A stretch of 64,000 nucleotides of DNA from Trichinella spiralis (GCA_000181795.3 CM012954.1:7115238-7179237), one strand, 5' to 3'. Numbered from the stretch's first letter, positions 1 through 12,285 are shown. Notes: generated by a model from the sequence alone, not told the origin. Made by a program: numbers and translations.

Positions 1-1028
1 TCATTGCCTTTGGATGTTGATTGAAAAATTATTTTTCAGAAATTATTCCAAAAAATAATAATGAATAGAAAGCAAATTCAGTGTCTGGTATTTGATATTG
101 GTTTTTAGTTAATTTTTGCAATCAAAACCCACTGCTCTCATACACGGACGGCCTCAAACTAAAATTATGTCAATAAAGCAAACGACTTAACATGCAAATT
201 TTTATTTCATTCATTTCTGCAGATAAATAAGACAAGTGCATATTATTCATTGCGCTTTATTTACTTAACTAACGCAATCTGTTTGAGGAGAAAATTTAAT
301 TGTAGCTTCATACTGGACTGTAAGAAAGTAGGAAAAAATAAAAGTACTGCAACTGCTGTACTTTTTAACTCTACTGACTGAGAAAATCAGGTACAACCAT
401 CCCGGCAGTCATTAATAATATGCAATTATTGTGAGTATTAGAAATTAGTAATAAATAAGTAATAAAGTGCAGAAAAAGTATTGGAATAATTATTTTTAAA
501 AAGTCATATTCAATTCTATTCCATTCTATTGTATATAAAACAAGTAATTCATCATTTATGTGTAATTAAAATTAAATTTCCATTAATAAATGCTTCAATG
601 GACGGTTGCTGAATACAGCCTGAAATGGATAATAAAATATACGCATATATTTAACAGATGAATAGTGTAGAAGTAAAATACGGGTGTATTGTTTGTACAT
701 GCGTTGTGAACGAATGATATCGTTTTCTTGAACAACGTTTTGAACATGCAAGTTGAGCACACTTGACAACTGGACAGCTTTTACAAAATACCAGAATAAA
801 GAAAACGTCAAGCAGCATTGCGTTTTTTCACTAAGTTAAACTGAACGACTTCCTTGGACAAAAAGCCAAATTACCGCCTCTCTCTTGTCAACTGGTAACT
901 ACAAATCTAGTAGAACAGACAATGCAGTGAGTGATATGTCCCTTGTTGGAAAGTTCTTTTTATTAACTTCGTTGCCACTTTTCTTCGGCTGCATTCTGTA
1001 ACTAGAACTTTTACTTCGCAAGCACAAC
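1..1028. other. Intergenic, upstream of S9 peptidase
   Basis: AT-rich sequence with no ORF or exon that I can support. A short inverted repeat (AAAGTAC...GTACTTT) lies near 340-365. The last 200 bases must hold the promoter and 5' UTR of the peptidase gene, but I see no convincing TATA box or splice site. Confidence 0.5.
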
Positions 1029-3053
1029 ATGCAAGCTTGTAATAGTGGTTGGTTGTTGTCACAGATTAATTTTATCGTGTGTGTGATTTTCTTCTCATCT
1101 GGCGGCTATTTTGAACCGTTGATCAATAGAGAAGAATTTTTCGCTTCTAAATTCCCAATATTGGTGAAAACGGACTTGAGCATCAGCTGGCTTAGCTATG
1201 TCGAAGTGCACCGCAGCAGGTTGAATTTCGTACTGTCATCTGTGCATCATTCTATATTGAGTTCCGGACGTCGGGCATTTGTCTTGCCCGTGCAAGTGTT
1301 GTATGATTACTGGTGGATGCCGGACAACAGGTCGATAATCTTTTTAGCTGACAACAATATTTACAAACTCGACAGCTTTGCCAGTGTAGAATTGTTGGAA
1401 ACTTTGTTCACTACCAATGGAACAAACACCGTCAAACTGTTCAACATAGGCATCAATCGACCGTTTGAGATGGTGATTGGTTTACAAAAGGAGAACAATT
1501 CTAATTTTTTCGATCCTCACCTGATGGACATTCGTACTGGACAGTTGAAATTATTGTTTCGAAACGAAGCATTTCATGGAATTTATTTTGACCAAAACAA
1601 TCGACCAATTTTAGCCATCAACGAAAGTGCCGACGGCTGGTCAACTTACTACAAATTGCAACTGATAAACGATATTCTGCACACCAGTCGGATCAAAGTA
1701 CTGCCAGTTGAAGCTGCTATAAACACATTCCCAGTCAGCTTTGGTTCGAATGGTCAAGATCCGTTGGTGTTTTGGATAAGCAGTGAAGGTCGAGACAAAG
1801 CGGCTTTGATTGGCGAACATCTGGAAACGGGCCATCTGGAAGTGTTGCATCAAGCAACAAGTGCCGATATATACGAAGCTGTGGTGCATCCGTTGGACGG
1901 TCGACCATTGTTAGCTTATGAAAATTACTTCAAACCAGAAATCACCTACACTGATCCAGCGGTCGAATTGGATCGTCAGTTTTTACAAGCGCAACTGCAG
2001 CCAGATGTTTTCACCGTTCTGACCGTATCTCCAGACCTGAAGCGTTGGCATTTGTTCGTTTACAGCGATACGAATGTTGGAATTTATTTTTTGTACGTCA
2101 AATCAGAAAATGAAGAACGTACTTTAGTCAAACTGGTCGATACGAACGGACCGTTGTCCAGTCGTCAGTTGGCAAGACGAATTCCGATCGAAATTCCCAC
2201 TCGTGACAAGAAGCTGCAGGTTTGCTATTTGACAACAGCAAAGCATAACGAAAATACCACCGACCTACCAATGCCGACTGTGGTTCATGTGCACGGAGGA
2301 CCGTTGGCAAGGGTCGAGTGGTACTTCGACGCTGAAGTTCAGTTCTTGGCTAATCGCGGCTACCAAGTGCTCCAGTGCAATTTTCGAGGCTCCACTGGCT
2401 ATGGTCGCAATTGGATCCGAGCTGGCTTCGGTGAATGGGGTGGAGCGATGCAAGGCGACCTGACTGACGCATTGCAGTGGACAATTGACCAACGCCTGAC
2501 TGATCCAAAACGAGTAGCCATCTATGGGGGCAGCTACGGCGGTTACGCGACATTGTGCGGTCTGGCGTTCACGCCCGAAATCTACGCTTGCGGTGTGGAC
2601 ATTTTAGGACCTTCCAATCTGGTGACCACAGTGCAGACAATTCCAGACTATTGGCAACCGTTCAGAGGTACGTTGATCACACAGATCGGTGCTGATGTGG
2701 ACAGTGAATCAAGCCGAAATTGGCTACGAGCACGTTCACCGTTGTTCAACGCTTCGGCCATCAACAAACCGCTCATGATTGTTCAAAGTTCATACGACGA
2801 TCGGGTACTGCAAGCAGAATCTGACAGAATAGTCAAAGCGATCGGAAATAGCGGTGTACCATTGATATACATGCTCTTCCCAGACGAGGGTCACGGAATC
2901 AGTCGGGTTGGTAACCGACTGGCATTTTATGCCGTCGTTGAGCAATTCCTTGCAAACTGCCTGAACGGCAAACAGCAACCAATCGGTACTGCACTGAATT
3001 ACACTTCTGCAATTATTGAAAACTTTCCACAAATTCATAATTATACTGACTAG
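1029..3053 (+). CDS. Bacterial-type S9 family peptidase, membrane-anchored or secreted
   Basis: A single uninterrupted ORF of 674 aa. The N-terminus has a hydrophobic stretch (about residues 9-24, around FIVCVIFFSSGG) that fits a signal peptide or type II anchor. Residues 35-400 look like the beta-propeller half. From about 415 the alpha/beta-hydrolase half follows, with HVHGGP, FRGSTGYGR and the nucleophile motif GGSYGGY (Ser502). Asp590 in the DDRV context and His622 in DEGHG complete the catalytic triad. The fold cleaves short peptides, probably oligopeptides or acyl-peptides. The wording of the catalytic half (WGGAMQGDLTDA, DPKRVAIYGGSYGGYATL, SPLFNASAINKPL) follows a bacterial S9 subfamily from memory. 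Nematode dpf-6 is, as I recall, the closest animal relative. Lack of introns and higher GC than the flanks are unusual here. Its 3' end faces the CTDSPL2-like gene. Confidence 0.88.
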   Translation: MQACNSGWLLSQINFIVCVIFFSSGGYFEPLINREEFFASKFPILVKTDLSISWLSYVEVHRSRLNFVLSSVHHSILSSGRRAFVLPVQVLYDYWWMPDNRSIIFLADNNIYKLDSFASVELLETLFTTNGTNTVKLFNIGINRPFEMVIGLQKENNSNFFDPHLMDIRTGQLKLLFRNEAFHGIYFDQNNRPILAINESADGWSTYYKLQLINDILHTSRIKVLPVEAAINTFPVSFGSNGQDPLVFWISSEGRDKAALIGEHLETGHLEVLHQATSADIYEAVVHPLDGRPLLAYENYFKPEITYTDPAVELDRQFLQAQLQPDVFTVLTVSPDLKRWHLFVYSDTNVGIYFLYVKSENEERTLVKLVDTNGPLSSRQLARRIPIEIPTRDKKLQVCYLTTAKHNENTTDLPMPTVVHVHGGPLARVEWYFDAEVQFLANRGYQVLQCNFRGSTGYGRNWIRAGFGEWGGAMQGDLTDALQWTIDQRLTDPKRVAIYGGSYGGYATLCGLAFTPEIYACGVDILGPSNLVTTVQTIPDYWQPFRGTLITQIGADVDSESSRNWLRARSPLFNASAINKPLMIVQSSYDDRVLQAESDRIVKAIGNSGVPLIYMLFPDEGHGISRVGNRLAFYAVVEQFLANCLNGKQQPIGTALNYTSAIIENFPQIHNYTD

Positions 3054-3558
3054 CCGATCGTTCAGTAAAAAAATACAGCCATTATTATTTTTTGAAATAT
3101 CGTAAAAATTTCAATTCATTAAAAATTATGAAAATTTACTTTATAACCAGATAAACTTAAATGATTTATGATTTGCAGAAAATATTCAGTGAACATTGTT
3201 ACAGATGAGAAATTTCAGTTTTTTTCTTTTTTTCCCTGTTATTTCGTTCTTATCCACAGCTGAGCATTGATAAAACAGCTCGTCATGAACTAACTACTGC
3301 TACTTTTTATCGCGCATTCAAACAGTTTAGTAATAATAATTTAAAAATGATTTTATTAGCAAAAAATAAATAATATTCATTAGTATGCTATATCTATAGA
3401 TCGATCGATCGACAGGAAGATAGATAGATATTATGGATATTAGTCAAATAAATACAAAAAGTGTAAACAAATATTACAGTAAAACTAAAACAAGATAAAC
3501 AAAAATAAGCCACAAGTTCCCACATGCTTCCATCACAAAAAAATCAATCAGTCACCAA
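3054..3558. other. Convergent 3' intergenic region
   Basis: This is the spacer between the stop of the S9 peptidase (+) and the stop of the CTDSPL2-like gene (-). It holds 3' UTRs, an AATAAA-type signal on each strand near 3350-3372 and a short ATCG/GATA simple repeat at about 3396-3431. No gene is seen. Confidence 0.5.
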
Positions 3559-4541
3559 TCAGTCTTCCAAGACTTTATACAGTTGAAATCGTTCCCTCAA
3601 AAACGGCCGCACATCCTCAACATTCTAAAATAAAATAAAATCATTAACTGACAAAATAATATATATGTAATTGCTTACTGAGTCGACAATTTCGTGAAAA
3701 AAGCGGATCATAGTCTTCAGTTCACGATCTTCTTCATCGCCAGTCCACGGTTCAACCAAAATACCATTGTCAATCTTGAAAAATACATTGATATAAAAGC
3801 TGAAAGCATGGAAAAAAATTACAAGCAAAAAAGTAGGCCTTACGTGACAACAAAAGCTCATCATATTGTCATCCATTATGACTGTTTTACTGAGATCTCG
3901 TCCCAAAATTGATAAATCTTTCACAAACTCATGATCGACAGGCGCACAGTCTGGTCGGTAATAGAAATTACTAAAAAAATAGATTTATTAATTAATATTT
4001 TGAAATTTAAGAAATTTTGCTTTGCTTTTGTTTTCATTACCTGAAATATTTATGTTCAGGATCAACAAGTTGGTCTATCACGGCAGCGGCGTATCTCGGC
4101 GTGCCAGCGGTAAAAAGTATCACTTCATAGAATTCAGAAATCGACTCCAAAAACTCCGCGCAACATGGACGAACAGCTGTGTAGAACTGAAAATACAACA
4201 GTTAGTTATTTGAGTTAAAAATGAATATTTTTATACTAACCCTGCGGGTCGCTTGTGGTATATTAACGATTTTGTATCTTGGGTCACCTTTACGCTTCGA
4301 CCGTGAATGAACCAATGTCTGATCCTATAAAAATGGTAAAAAATTAAAGAATTAAACAAAAAATTAATTTATCATAAAGTAAAAAACAATAGCTTACCAA
4401 ATCCAACACTGCCGTATATAATTTTTTAGATTTTTCTGGGATGGTTGGCAGAGGAGTAAACCATGATGAATGAAAGGATGAATCATCTTTTTTTAGTTCA
4501 GATGCCTTTTTTTCAGAATGGTTCATTTGATTCCAGTGCAT
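3559..4541 (-). CDS. CTDSPL2: CTD small phosphatase-like 2 homologue (HAD-family Ser/Thr phosphatase)
   Basis: Six coding exons: complement(3559..3624, 3679..3774, 3844..3970, 4041..4186, 4241..4324, 4398..4541), giving 220 aa in one frame. The catalytic DxDxT motif is LDLDQTLVHS (Asp47, Asp49). Also seen are ILFTAGTPRYA, FVKDLSILGRDLSK and the conserved MDDN. The C-terminus EDVRPFLRERFQL matches CTDSPL2/HSPC129 rather than Dullard or SCP1, which end differently. These enzymes dephosphorylate phosphoserine or phosphothreonine on RNA polymerase II CTD, SMAD-type or other substrates. The start ATG at 4541 follows an acceptor at 4560, so at least one upstream exon exists. The vertebrate protein has a long extra N-terminus that I cannot find here. 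A possible 5' UTR exon ends at a donor at 6141 (minus strand). Confidence 0.85.
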
Positions 4542-6924
4542 TTTGATTGTCTTTAGTTTCTAAAACGGAAAAAATAAGCAGATGAAATCGGTGAACGGGA
4601 AGTGTGAATTATGCAAAACAAAACTATGCAGAAAATACAACAGCTAAACAGCTAGAAAGTTGTGGAAATAAAATACAAAATTCATACAAAACAAAATGCA
4701 ATAGACAAAATCCTATATCACGTTTCAACGCGACAAAAATGTGCAAAATGAAAGAAAATACCATTACCAAGTGTTCGCAATGGATAACCAAACGTAGTAT
4801 CCAATAGGACGAACCGACCGACAATGGCACAATGCCCAATAAATGAGCCAGTAATATCAGATTGTCCAAGGATAGGATTGTTTAAAGTGAACATTAAAAT
4901 AAACTTTAACATATGGTAAAATGTTACATATCTGTTCATATGTTTGTTCAAAATTATTTTACTCATACTTTAAACTTGTCAATCTAAATACTGTAAAATT
5001 TTTGAAAATTTAAAATAGCATATTATTTCTAAATTTTGAAATTAAATTGATAGTTTACTTTTGTATGGCATACATTTTTGTATTATATTTTTCAACGTAT
5101 TTAAATTAAAAATATGTATAAGAAACAATGAAACAAAACATTTTAAAGAGATTTTAAATCACAATTTTATGTTCAGAAATGGATTAATTTGATATGATTG
5201 GAAATGTAAAATTGAAAAAAATTAATAAAACCATATCATAATGATGAATAATTCAATGTCATAATTTTTTCCGTCAGTTTGTCATTGTAGTGTACATTGA
5301 ATCGTGTGGAGATGAATTCCTTAAAAACGACAAACACTGACATAACGAAGTCATTCACCCGATAGATAAAAAGATTACAAATTGAAATATGTTTTCATGT
5401 TATAATTGGAAATTTAAATAAATTTCACAAACATTCATTGAGAACCAAAAAAGGTTTAACCAATATTTTTTTCCAAGATATCTGCTCATGTTGTTTGTGA
5501 TTGTAAATATTATTTTTTAATGATTATTTAAATTTCGTTCAATTTTGCCTTTTCATATTGTAAAATGCATTTCTTGAAATGCTTAAAATTGTGCACTTTA
5601 CAACTTCGAACGCAGACCTGTATGTGTATATGTGAGGGGGGGGGGAAGGATGTTAATGCAAACAGCTACATTTGCATTGTTTCTGTGTAATGTCAGAGAA
5701 AATAGTACCATGCTACAATTGAAATGTTGGTTTTTATTGACCAACTGACCAACAAAAAAACAAACAAACAGTGAAAACTAAGGCGAACTACTTTTCTCGG
5801 TAATGTACTTTAGTAATTAGATGATGAAAGTGATGTCAGTTTTCCAAAAACCTACTTGTACTAAAGGGAAATTTTCTGGTGAAACTTGAAATTCAAGTTT
5901 GGTATTTTTTTAGGTCTTAGCAGACACACAACTACAATGATGCTAATTTCTCAAATCACAAGCAAAAGATAAGCATAGGAATAATAAAAGCACATTGCTC
6001 ATTTCAAAAAACATTCGCTTGCAAAAGAGCACAACAAAAACAACAAAATTTCATTCTGTGTTCTCATTGTGAATTAAAAATCTCGCATATGTACGAATAT
6101 GCATGTAAAAAGTTGATAAAGTTTAAAAAAAATAACTTACGGTATGGGAAATTTTTCATCTTCCCCATAATTGAAGATATTTTGCAATCACCAATTTCAG
6201 TGCATCATCAATTACCATAAAGAGAAAATTGCTCGGTCGTCGATTTGCATCATTTCTGCGTCATAGCTTTTTGTCTGCTTAATTAAATGGTGTTCTGCAA
6301 AAAAAAACAAAAAATACCTTTATGTAAAAAAAGTATCACTTCCTCAACTCTATTAACAGCAATAATTAAAACAGTACAATTTACGTTGTTTGTTACAGTT
6401 AAGCATGTAAGAAGTCATAAATTAAAAATGCTACGTTTATTACTTTCAATAGTGATTGTTTTGCAACAATTAAAATTCTTGCCAAAAAACTATTGCAAAA
6501 TTGTTGAATAAATTGAATTTTATTATCATTTTATTTTTTGGTATAATTTTTTGCAAACGGGTTTTACATTTTTTGTGAGAATGAAATAATTGTTGCAAAA
6601 TCTTATAAAACGATTATTGTTTACAGCTCAGCTATATTATTTATTAGTTGTGTAGCCAACAAGTTGGTCATTAGCCGTGATATACGCTACGCTACGCACA
6701 GTTAGTTAGCCTTAAAATACTGACAGTCAGTCAAAATTTTTATGGTAAGAGAAAACCGGTTGCTAATATATAGCCATGGGCATAATTCCGCTAGCAATAA
6801 ACTGACGTTCGGCCGACAATCGCTTAGTACTTTTCTCATTTCTCTAGCAGAAAGCCGCTGGTTGACGAGTAACAATTTTCTTATACGTCAACACATATAT
6901 AAATAAATAAATAAAAATATACAT

Positions 6925-6957
6925 AGACACACGCACACGCACACGCACACACACATT
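6925..6957. repeat. (CACACG)n/(CA)n microsatellite
   Basis: Alternating CA with interspersed CG (cacacgcacacgcacacgca) immediately precedes an AT-rich inverted repeat. It lies about 190 bases upstream of the dermatopontin-like start codon. Confidence 0.8.
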
Positions 6958-6961
6958 CTCA

Positions 6962-7050
6962 CATATGTATATGCATATATACGCATAGATATAGATATAT
7001 TTATGCAGAAGTGTGTGTACAGACATATCTATGCGTATATGCATATGTAT
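6962..7050. repeat. Imperfect long inverted repeat upstream of the dermatopontin-like gene
   Basis: The left arm (6962-6992) and right arm (7025-7050) share ACGCATAGATAT on opposite strands. Pairing continues outward through GCATAT and ACATATG with a 2-base bulge and one mismatch. It could form a stem of about 25 bp with a loop of about 32 bases in the promoter or 5' UTR. It may simply be an expanded AT-rich repeat. Confidence 0.6.
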
Positions 7051-7140
7051 AGATAATAATATAATTTTGCAAATTGGATACAACTTTTGGTAGACGTATA
7101 GAAGAAAAGCAAAGCTAGCTAACTGCTTTTTGGTGAAAAA

Positions 7141-10100
7141 ATGAAAAAAGAATTTCAAAAAATTGGATGGAAATGGATGAGATGTTTAGCCAGAGATCGG
7201 CTAGTTTGGTCAATTTTGATTTTATTAGCCATGACGACTTGCGTGAATTGCCAAGATACGCTGTTCGAATCTGGTAAACCATTCCAATTTCTCTGTCCGC
7301 CCAATCAAGCCGTAGCCGGCATGTCCTGGAAACGTGTCCATGTGCCGGATGAAGACAGTGACGACCTGTCCATCAGTATCCATTGTCACAATTTGGTCGA
7401 CTTACCCGGACGATCACCGGTAAGATATTTCTTTTTTCTTCGGTTTTTTTGCTTTTTCCATATTCATCCATCGACAACAATGCAAAAAAACCCTACGCGT
7501 TTTTATCTGATCTCCCAAATTAGTTATTAATAATTTTCATAGATAGAGCACAATAGAAAGTTTGCTCTTTTACTTGTATGTCATTAATCCATCATATGAG
7601 GTCAAACGCCCTTTGACCGTTCTGCATATGGTCACTTGCTCCAACGGAAATTGTCACTGTCAGTGTTTCTCACTTCACCATTAATGAGGTTAAATTCTCT
7701 GAAATTGTGCAAAACAAACGCCACTGACATGCTGACAGAATGCACGATAATCCCTTTGTCCCAGTCCGTATAAAAAACTAAGCTTAAATGGACAAGATAA
7801 TAAGGTCGCATTGATGCTCAAATAGAATAGGCAAAAGAAAGTTCAGCTAATAATTTTGACAGTGAATCAGATAGACCAACAAATGAAATAAGGCTACTTA
7901 GCATTCTTAAAAGAAAACAGATCTGATAATATATGGCCACTTTTGAATTGAAGCTATTTATGAATAATGATGATGATGATGCCATTAATATTTGAATGGC
8001 ATCTCACAGCAGGAGCTCAAGAATATATTTCAACATTAACCTTGACTTTTTGTCATATTCGAATTGTTTTTCTTCTTTCTTTATTTGAACAATATTTTTG
8101 TAAATCCACATAACGTGCGCAATGTATATGCTTTTTACAAAAAGATTGATCACAAATTTTTTTCTGCTCTTTTTATATACAAAATTAATATAACAATTAG
8201 TTTTAAATCATATTTGCTGTTTTTGACAGATCAATCGATTTGTTTTGAAAACATAAAACTCGTTGTTTCACTTTTTCGACGATCAATTTATAAAAAATTA
8301 CTCACTTGACTAATTACATTAGTCAACTGAGCTGTCAGCACTGTTTATTATAATGAAATTTTAACGATAGTGAATAAGTAGAACATGAAAATATTTCTCG
8401 ACTCTTAATCAAATAATAAATATTTGAAATAAAATGAAAAAAAACTATAACTGCACAAATGGTCGATAGATGCAGTTAAATACGGTATTGTGAAGAAAAA
8501 AAACATTGTGATAATCAAGTTAAAACAAAAACAACCTTCGTGGAAACGATGATTATATTTTTGGAAAAATTTATTAATAACCGCATCAAAAGTATGAAGT
8601 AATAATTTCCTGTCCTTGGCATAATTTTATTTCTCTTTTGCTCAACACGAAAATTTTGTCAGACAAGTAGTATTCTTCCACAGAAGAAGAAATAATTTTT
8701 ATCGAACTAATTATGTCAGCATATGTGCACTGAAAGCGGGCAAAAGAAATCAAGTCTATGCAATTTTTATCAGTTCACTTAGCAATCGTCTATCAATAAT
8801 TTCAAAATCTAAAATACAAAGAGCGCATCACTGTGTGCAACTTGAAAATCCTGTTTGAAAAGTTAAAAGTGCCGTTTTCATTAAATTTTTCTCGCTCCTT
8901 TGATAAAAGCGCTGAACCGAATGCGAAATAACAACGCCGCATATTCCTTAATGTATGCATATTTGATATCTGGTGGAAAAAAATATCACTAGATCAATGA
9001 AAAATATAAAACCAACAATCTAATTTTCGTTCGCATAATATTGTTTTCTCAAAATTATCATTGAACTGATTATTGTGCTGTTGGCTTGAAATTTCCCTAG
9101 CATTCTTTTCGAGGAAAAAAGTAGAACCATAAAATATTAAAATTTCCAACTACGAGCTACAAACTTTACATTGTATTTCATCCGGCAGTGCAAACAGCCG
9201 ATCATTTTCCACTTTCAAATGAACGTTTTACAAGTGCTGCTACAGTTTGAAAATTTGTAATGAAAATTAAAATTCGTTAGTTTCATCCCGTACGAATGGC
9301 CCATCGAGAGAAAATTATTTTATCATTGAATTCTATGCTAGGCCTTCCCATTTACAGATTGTTAACGAAGACGATTGCTACAATGGAGAATTTTTCTCGC
9401 TTTCTGAAAATTCAAACACTAAAAGCAATTCCCACTGTCGTGAAAGTGAATTCATCAACGGAGTCAGTGGCGTGTTTGAAGACGGTGAACGACTGTAAGT
9501 TTTCACTGATCATTGTATATAAATTCATTGAAAAAAGCAATAACTACTGCATTCAACTTTCAATCATTTATGCTAATGAGAATGACTGTAACAGATATTT
9601 ACTGTACCAAAAAAGAATTGTACATGATTATTTTAAAAATCAAATTTAAAAATACAATAAATTAAAATTCTAATCGATCACAATAATGAACCATTTAATG
9701 AAAGTTATAAATTGATCGACTGAAATACTAAATGAACAGTTAGTTTACGGTAATTTACAGTTTCAGATTCGGAAAAAAAATAGTTCGCAATTTGTTTAGA
9801 ATTCGTTTCAAATGCTGCAAAGCAAAAAGTATGCGCTTCGACTCGGACTTTTCATGCCACAGTACTCAGAAGTACAATTTGCGCGAATTGAATTTTGGCG
9901 CGTTCAGAAATTCCCGTGCCGACCGCAGCAACTGTCCAAAAAGCGTTCTAACCGGCCTCACAGTGCACGGTGGCTTTTTGTCCGCCAGTTTTTGTCCATT
10001 AGCTGTGAAAAATTACGATTATCCGTTGTGTGAGTTGTGGAAATTTGAATACATTTATTTTCAATTTGCATCAATTTTCTTTTCATGTGAAGATTGCCTC

Positions 10101-11314
10101 AGCGACTACAACAATGGTAACGCTAGTCGAGCTTATTCGAATCGCAACAATCGACAACCGAAGAGATTAGCTGTGGACAGTTGGCCGACAACTGCTGAAA
10201 ATGAATTCACCCTACCGGGAAGGAATTTCAAAATGCAATGCGGCAATGGACGTGCCATACGATCAATCACCATAGCCGATGCCATAGTGCCGGAGACGAA
10301 CCGCAGTGATGTTGTATTCAAAATTCAATGCGGAGATATTTTCAGCAATTCTCAGGCAAGTGTACAATTGCAATTAAAACTATTTAATGTGACTTAATTG
10401 AGCATTATTTATTTGGGTTTCTTTTTCTTATTTAATTCAGATTGCCTATCGTCGACGAATAAGCAGATTTATCCTGGTTGGCACTGAAGATGCAAGTATG
10501 GCCAACTGCCATGGAGATGAATTTTTGAAAGGCCTCTGGAGTGAATACAAGCTCAGCGTTAGAACGTATGTTTAAGAAAAAAACAAGAAGCAATTTTTTG
10601 TGTTGTGTTCATTATATTATCGTTTATTTTCGTTCTTGGTTTATTCCTTTACAGACTTGCCTACGTTTGTGAAGAAGGAGCCAATATACGTGCCAAATGG
10701 AGACCGTTTGAAATTCACGGACGCTTGTTCCGATACTCCAGTGGTGGGAGAGTATTCGGGGCGAAAAAGTTCAATCAGTTTATGAAAAGCTTCAAGATGT
10801 CTGAACAGTAAGCATTCGTTTCTTGTTTTTTCCCCTATTCACCTTTTCAACACACAAACATTCGAATACTTCTAATGTTACAATGAAAACAATCGTTCTA
10901 TTACTTTTCAGAAAGGAAAATGTGAAACTTTATGAATCTCAGAAATTTCAAATTATTATTTCATAATCGCATACATCGGCTAATGACTAGTGATTGTTAA
11001 GTTTTCTCATGGAAATGAAATTAACATTGAAAATTTTAAAAAGGACAACTTACCATGTTGACGTTTTTTCGCATTGTTTGTCTGTTTTCTCAACCATCTC
11101 CCCATTTGAAATTTTTCTGTTTTCTTTCAGATTTTGGGATTCGGTGTTCATTTCGGCAGAATTTGATACGTTCTATTCTTCGGTGAAGACGAAATTTGAA
11201 ACATCCGAAACGTTGCTACAGTACGAAAATACCAAATTCATCGCAGTCACCAACGCCGAACAGTTGCGAGCAATGCAACGCAGCAATTCGTACCGACGCT
11301 ATTATTATTACTGA
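7141..11314 (+). CDS. Secreted dermatopontin-like cysteine-repeat protein
   Basis: Seven coding exons: 7141..7419, 9358..9494, 9767..10029, 10093..10355, 10441..10565, 10655..10807, 11131..11314, giving 467 aa. Residues 1-38 contain a basic start and a hydrophobic signal segment (VWSILILLAMTTCVNC) likely cleaved before QDTLF. The body repeats modules of the form CPxxQxVxGM...SIxC or CxxxxFINGV...FKCC (for example CPPNQAVAGMSWKRV, FINGVSGVFEDGERL, CPKSVLTGLTVHGG, CGNGRAIRSITIAD). This resembles the DERM (dermatopontin) pattern of extracellular-matrix and hemolymph proteins. Intron 4 (10356..10440) uses a GC donor; any GT choice hits a stop. The tail ends RRYYYY. A polyadenylation signal AATAAA lies near 11350. 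The exon chain is well supported, while the family name rests on a motif pattern only. Confidence 0.6.
7420..9357 (+). other. Large intron 1 of the dermatopontin-like gene
   Basis: A 1.94 kb intron, by far the longest in this gene (the others are 63-323 nt). I see no nested coding exon with family similarity. It could hold regulatory elements, and a short (GAT)n run occurs near 7967-7981. Confidence 0.6.
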
Positions 11315-11692
11315 TAACCTGAACAACAATATGCAAATATTTGTTTCAAATAAAATGGAAGTTAACTGAAATTGCTATTCTGCTAATCGCTGTTTACACA
11401 TTGTTATCACTGTTCGTATGTCTGCAATTTGGCAAATATATTAAACAACTAATATCACAATGATGAGCGAGACTCTAAAGTACTACTCGTACAACATAAT
11501 CTTCATCACTGAGATGATGAATCAATATTATTTGTGAAAAAAACAAAATAATTTTCTGTAACCTAAAGTTTTAATATGTGACTGATTCAAGTAACGTTTA
11601 CATTTTTAAAATAATAACATAATAACAAAAACAACATTAAACTCTTTATTCAATTCCAAACATCATAATCACAATATTTAGCTGGTGACAAA
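11315..11692. other. Convergent 3' intergenic region
   Basis: Spacer between the dermatopontin-like gene (+) and FAU (-). It carries the AATAAA of the former near 11350 and a TTTATT (AATAAA on minus) near 11645 for the latter. No gene is seen. Confidence 0.5.

Positions 11693-12285
<593 letters not shown>

Larger units (their letters stand above)
4560..7140. other. Intergenic: 5' regions of the CTDSPL2-like and dermatopontin-like genes
   Basis: Strongly AT-rich. A likely non-coding first exon of the CTDSPL2-like gene (minus strand) ends at a GTAAGT donor at about 6141. It carries a TGA in frame with the ATG at 4541. A run of ten G sits near 5637. The last 200 bases before the dermatopontin-like ATG hold a CA-rich microsatellite and an imperfect long inverted repeat. 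I see no other coding exon. Confidence 0.4.

Noticed and set aside
5634-5646. Run of G residues (G-quadruplex candidate)
   Set aside because: A single uninterrupted G run without spaced G tracts; it is more likely slippage or an assembly artefact.
6844-7158. 104-aa minus-strand ORF
   Set aside because: Its sequence is the translation of the CA/TA microsatellite and hairpin upstream of the dermatopontin-like gene.
9767-10355. Two consecutive exons of identical length (263 nt) in the dermatopontin-like gene, suggesting tandem duplication
   Set aside because: Their phases differ (start 1 versus 2 bases into a codon) and their residues do not align exon to exon, so the equal length looks like chance.
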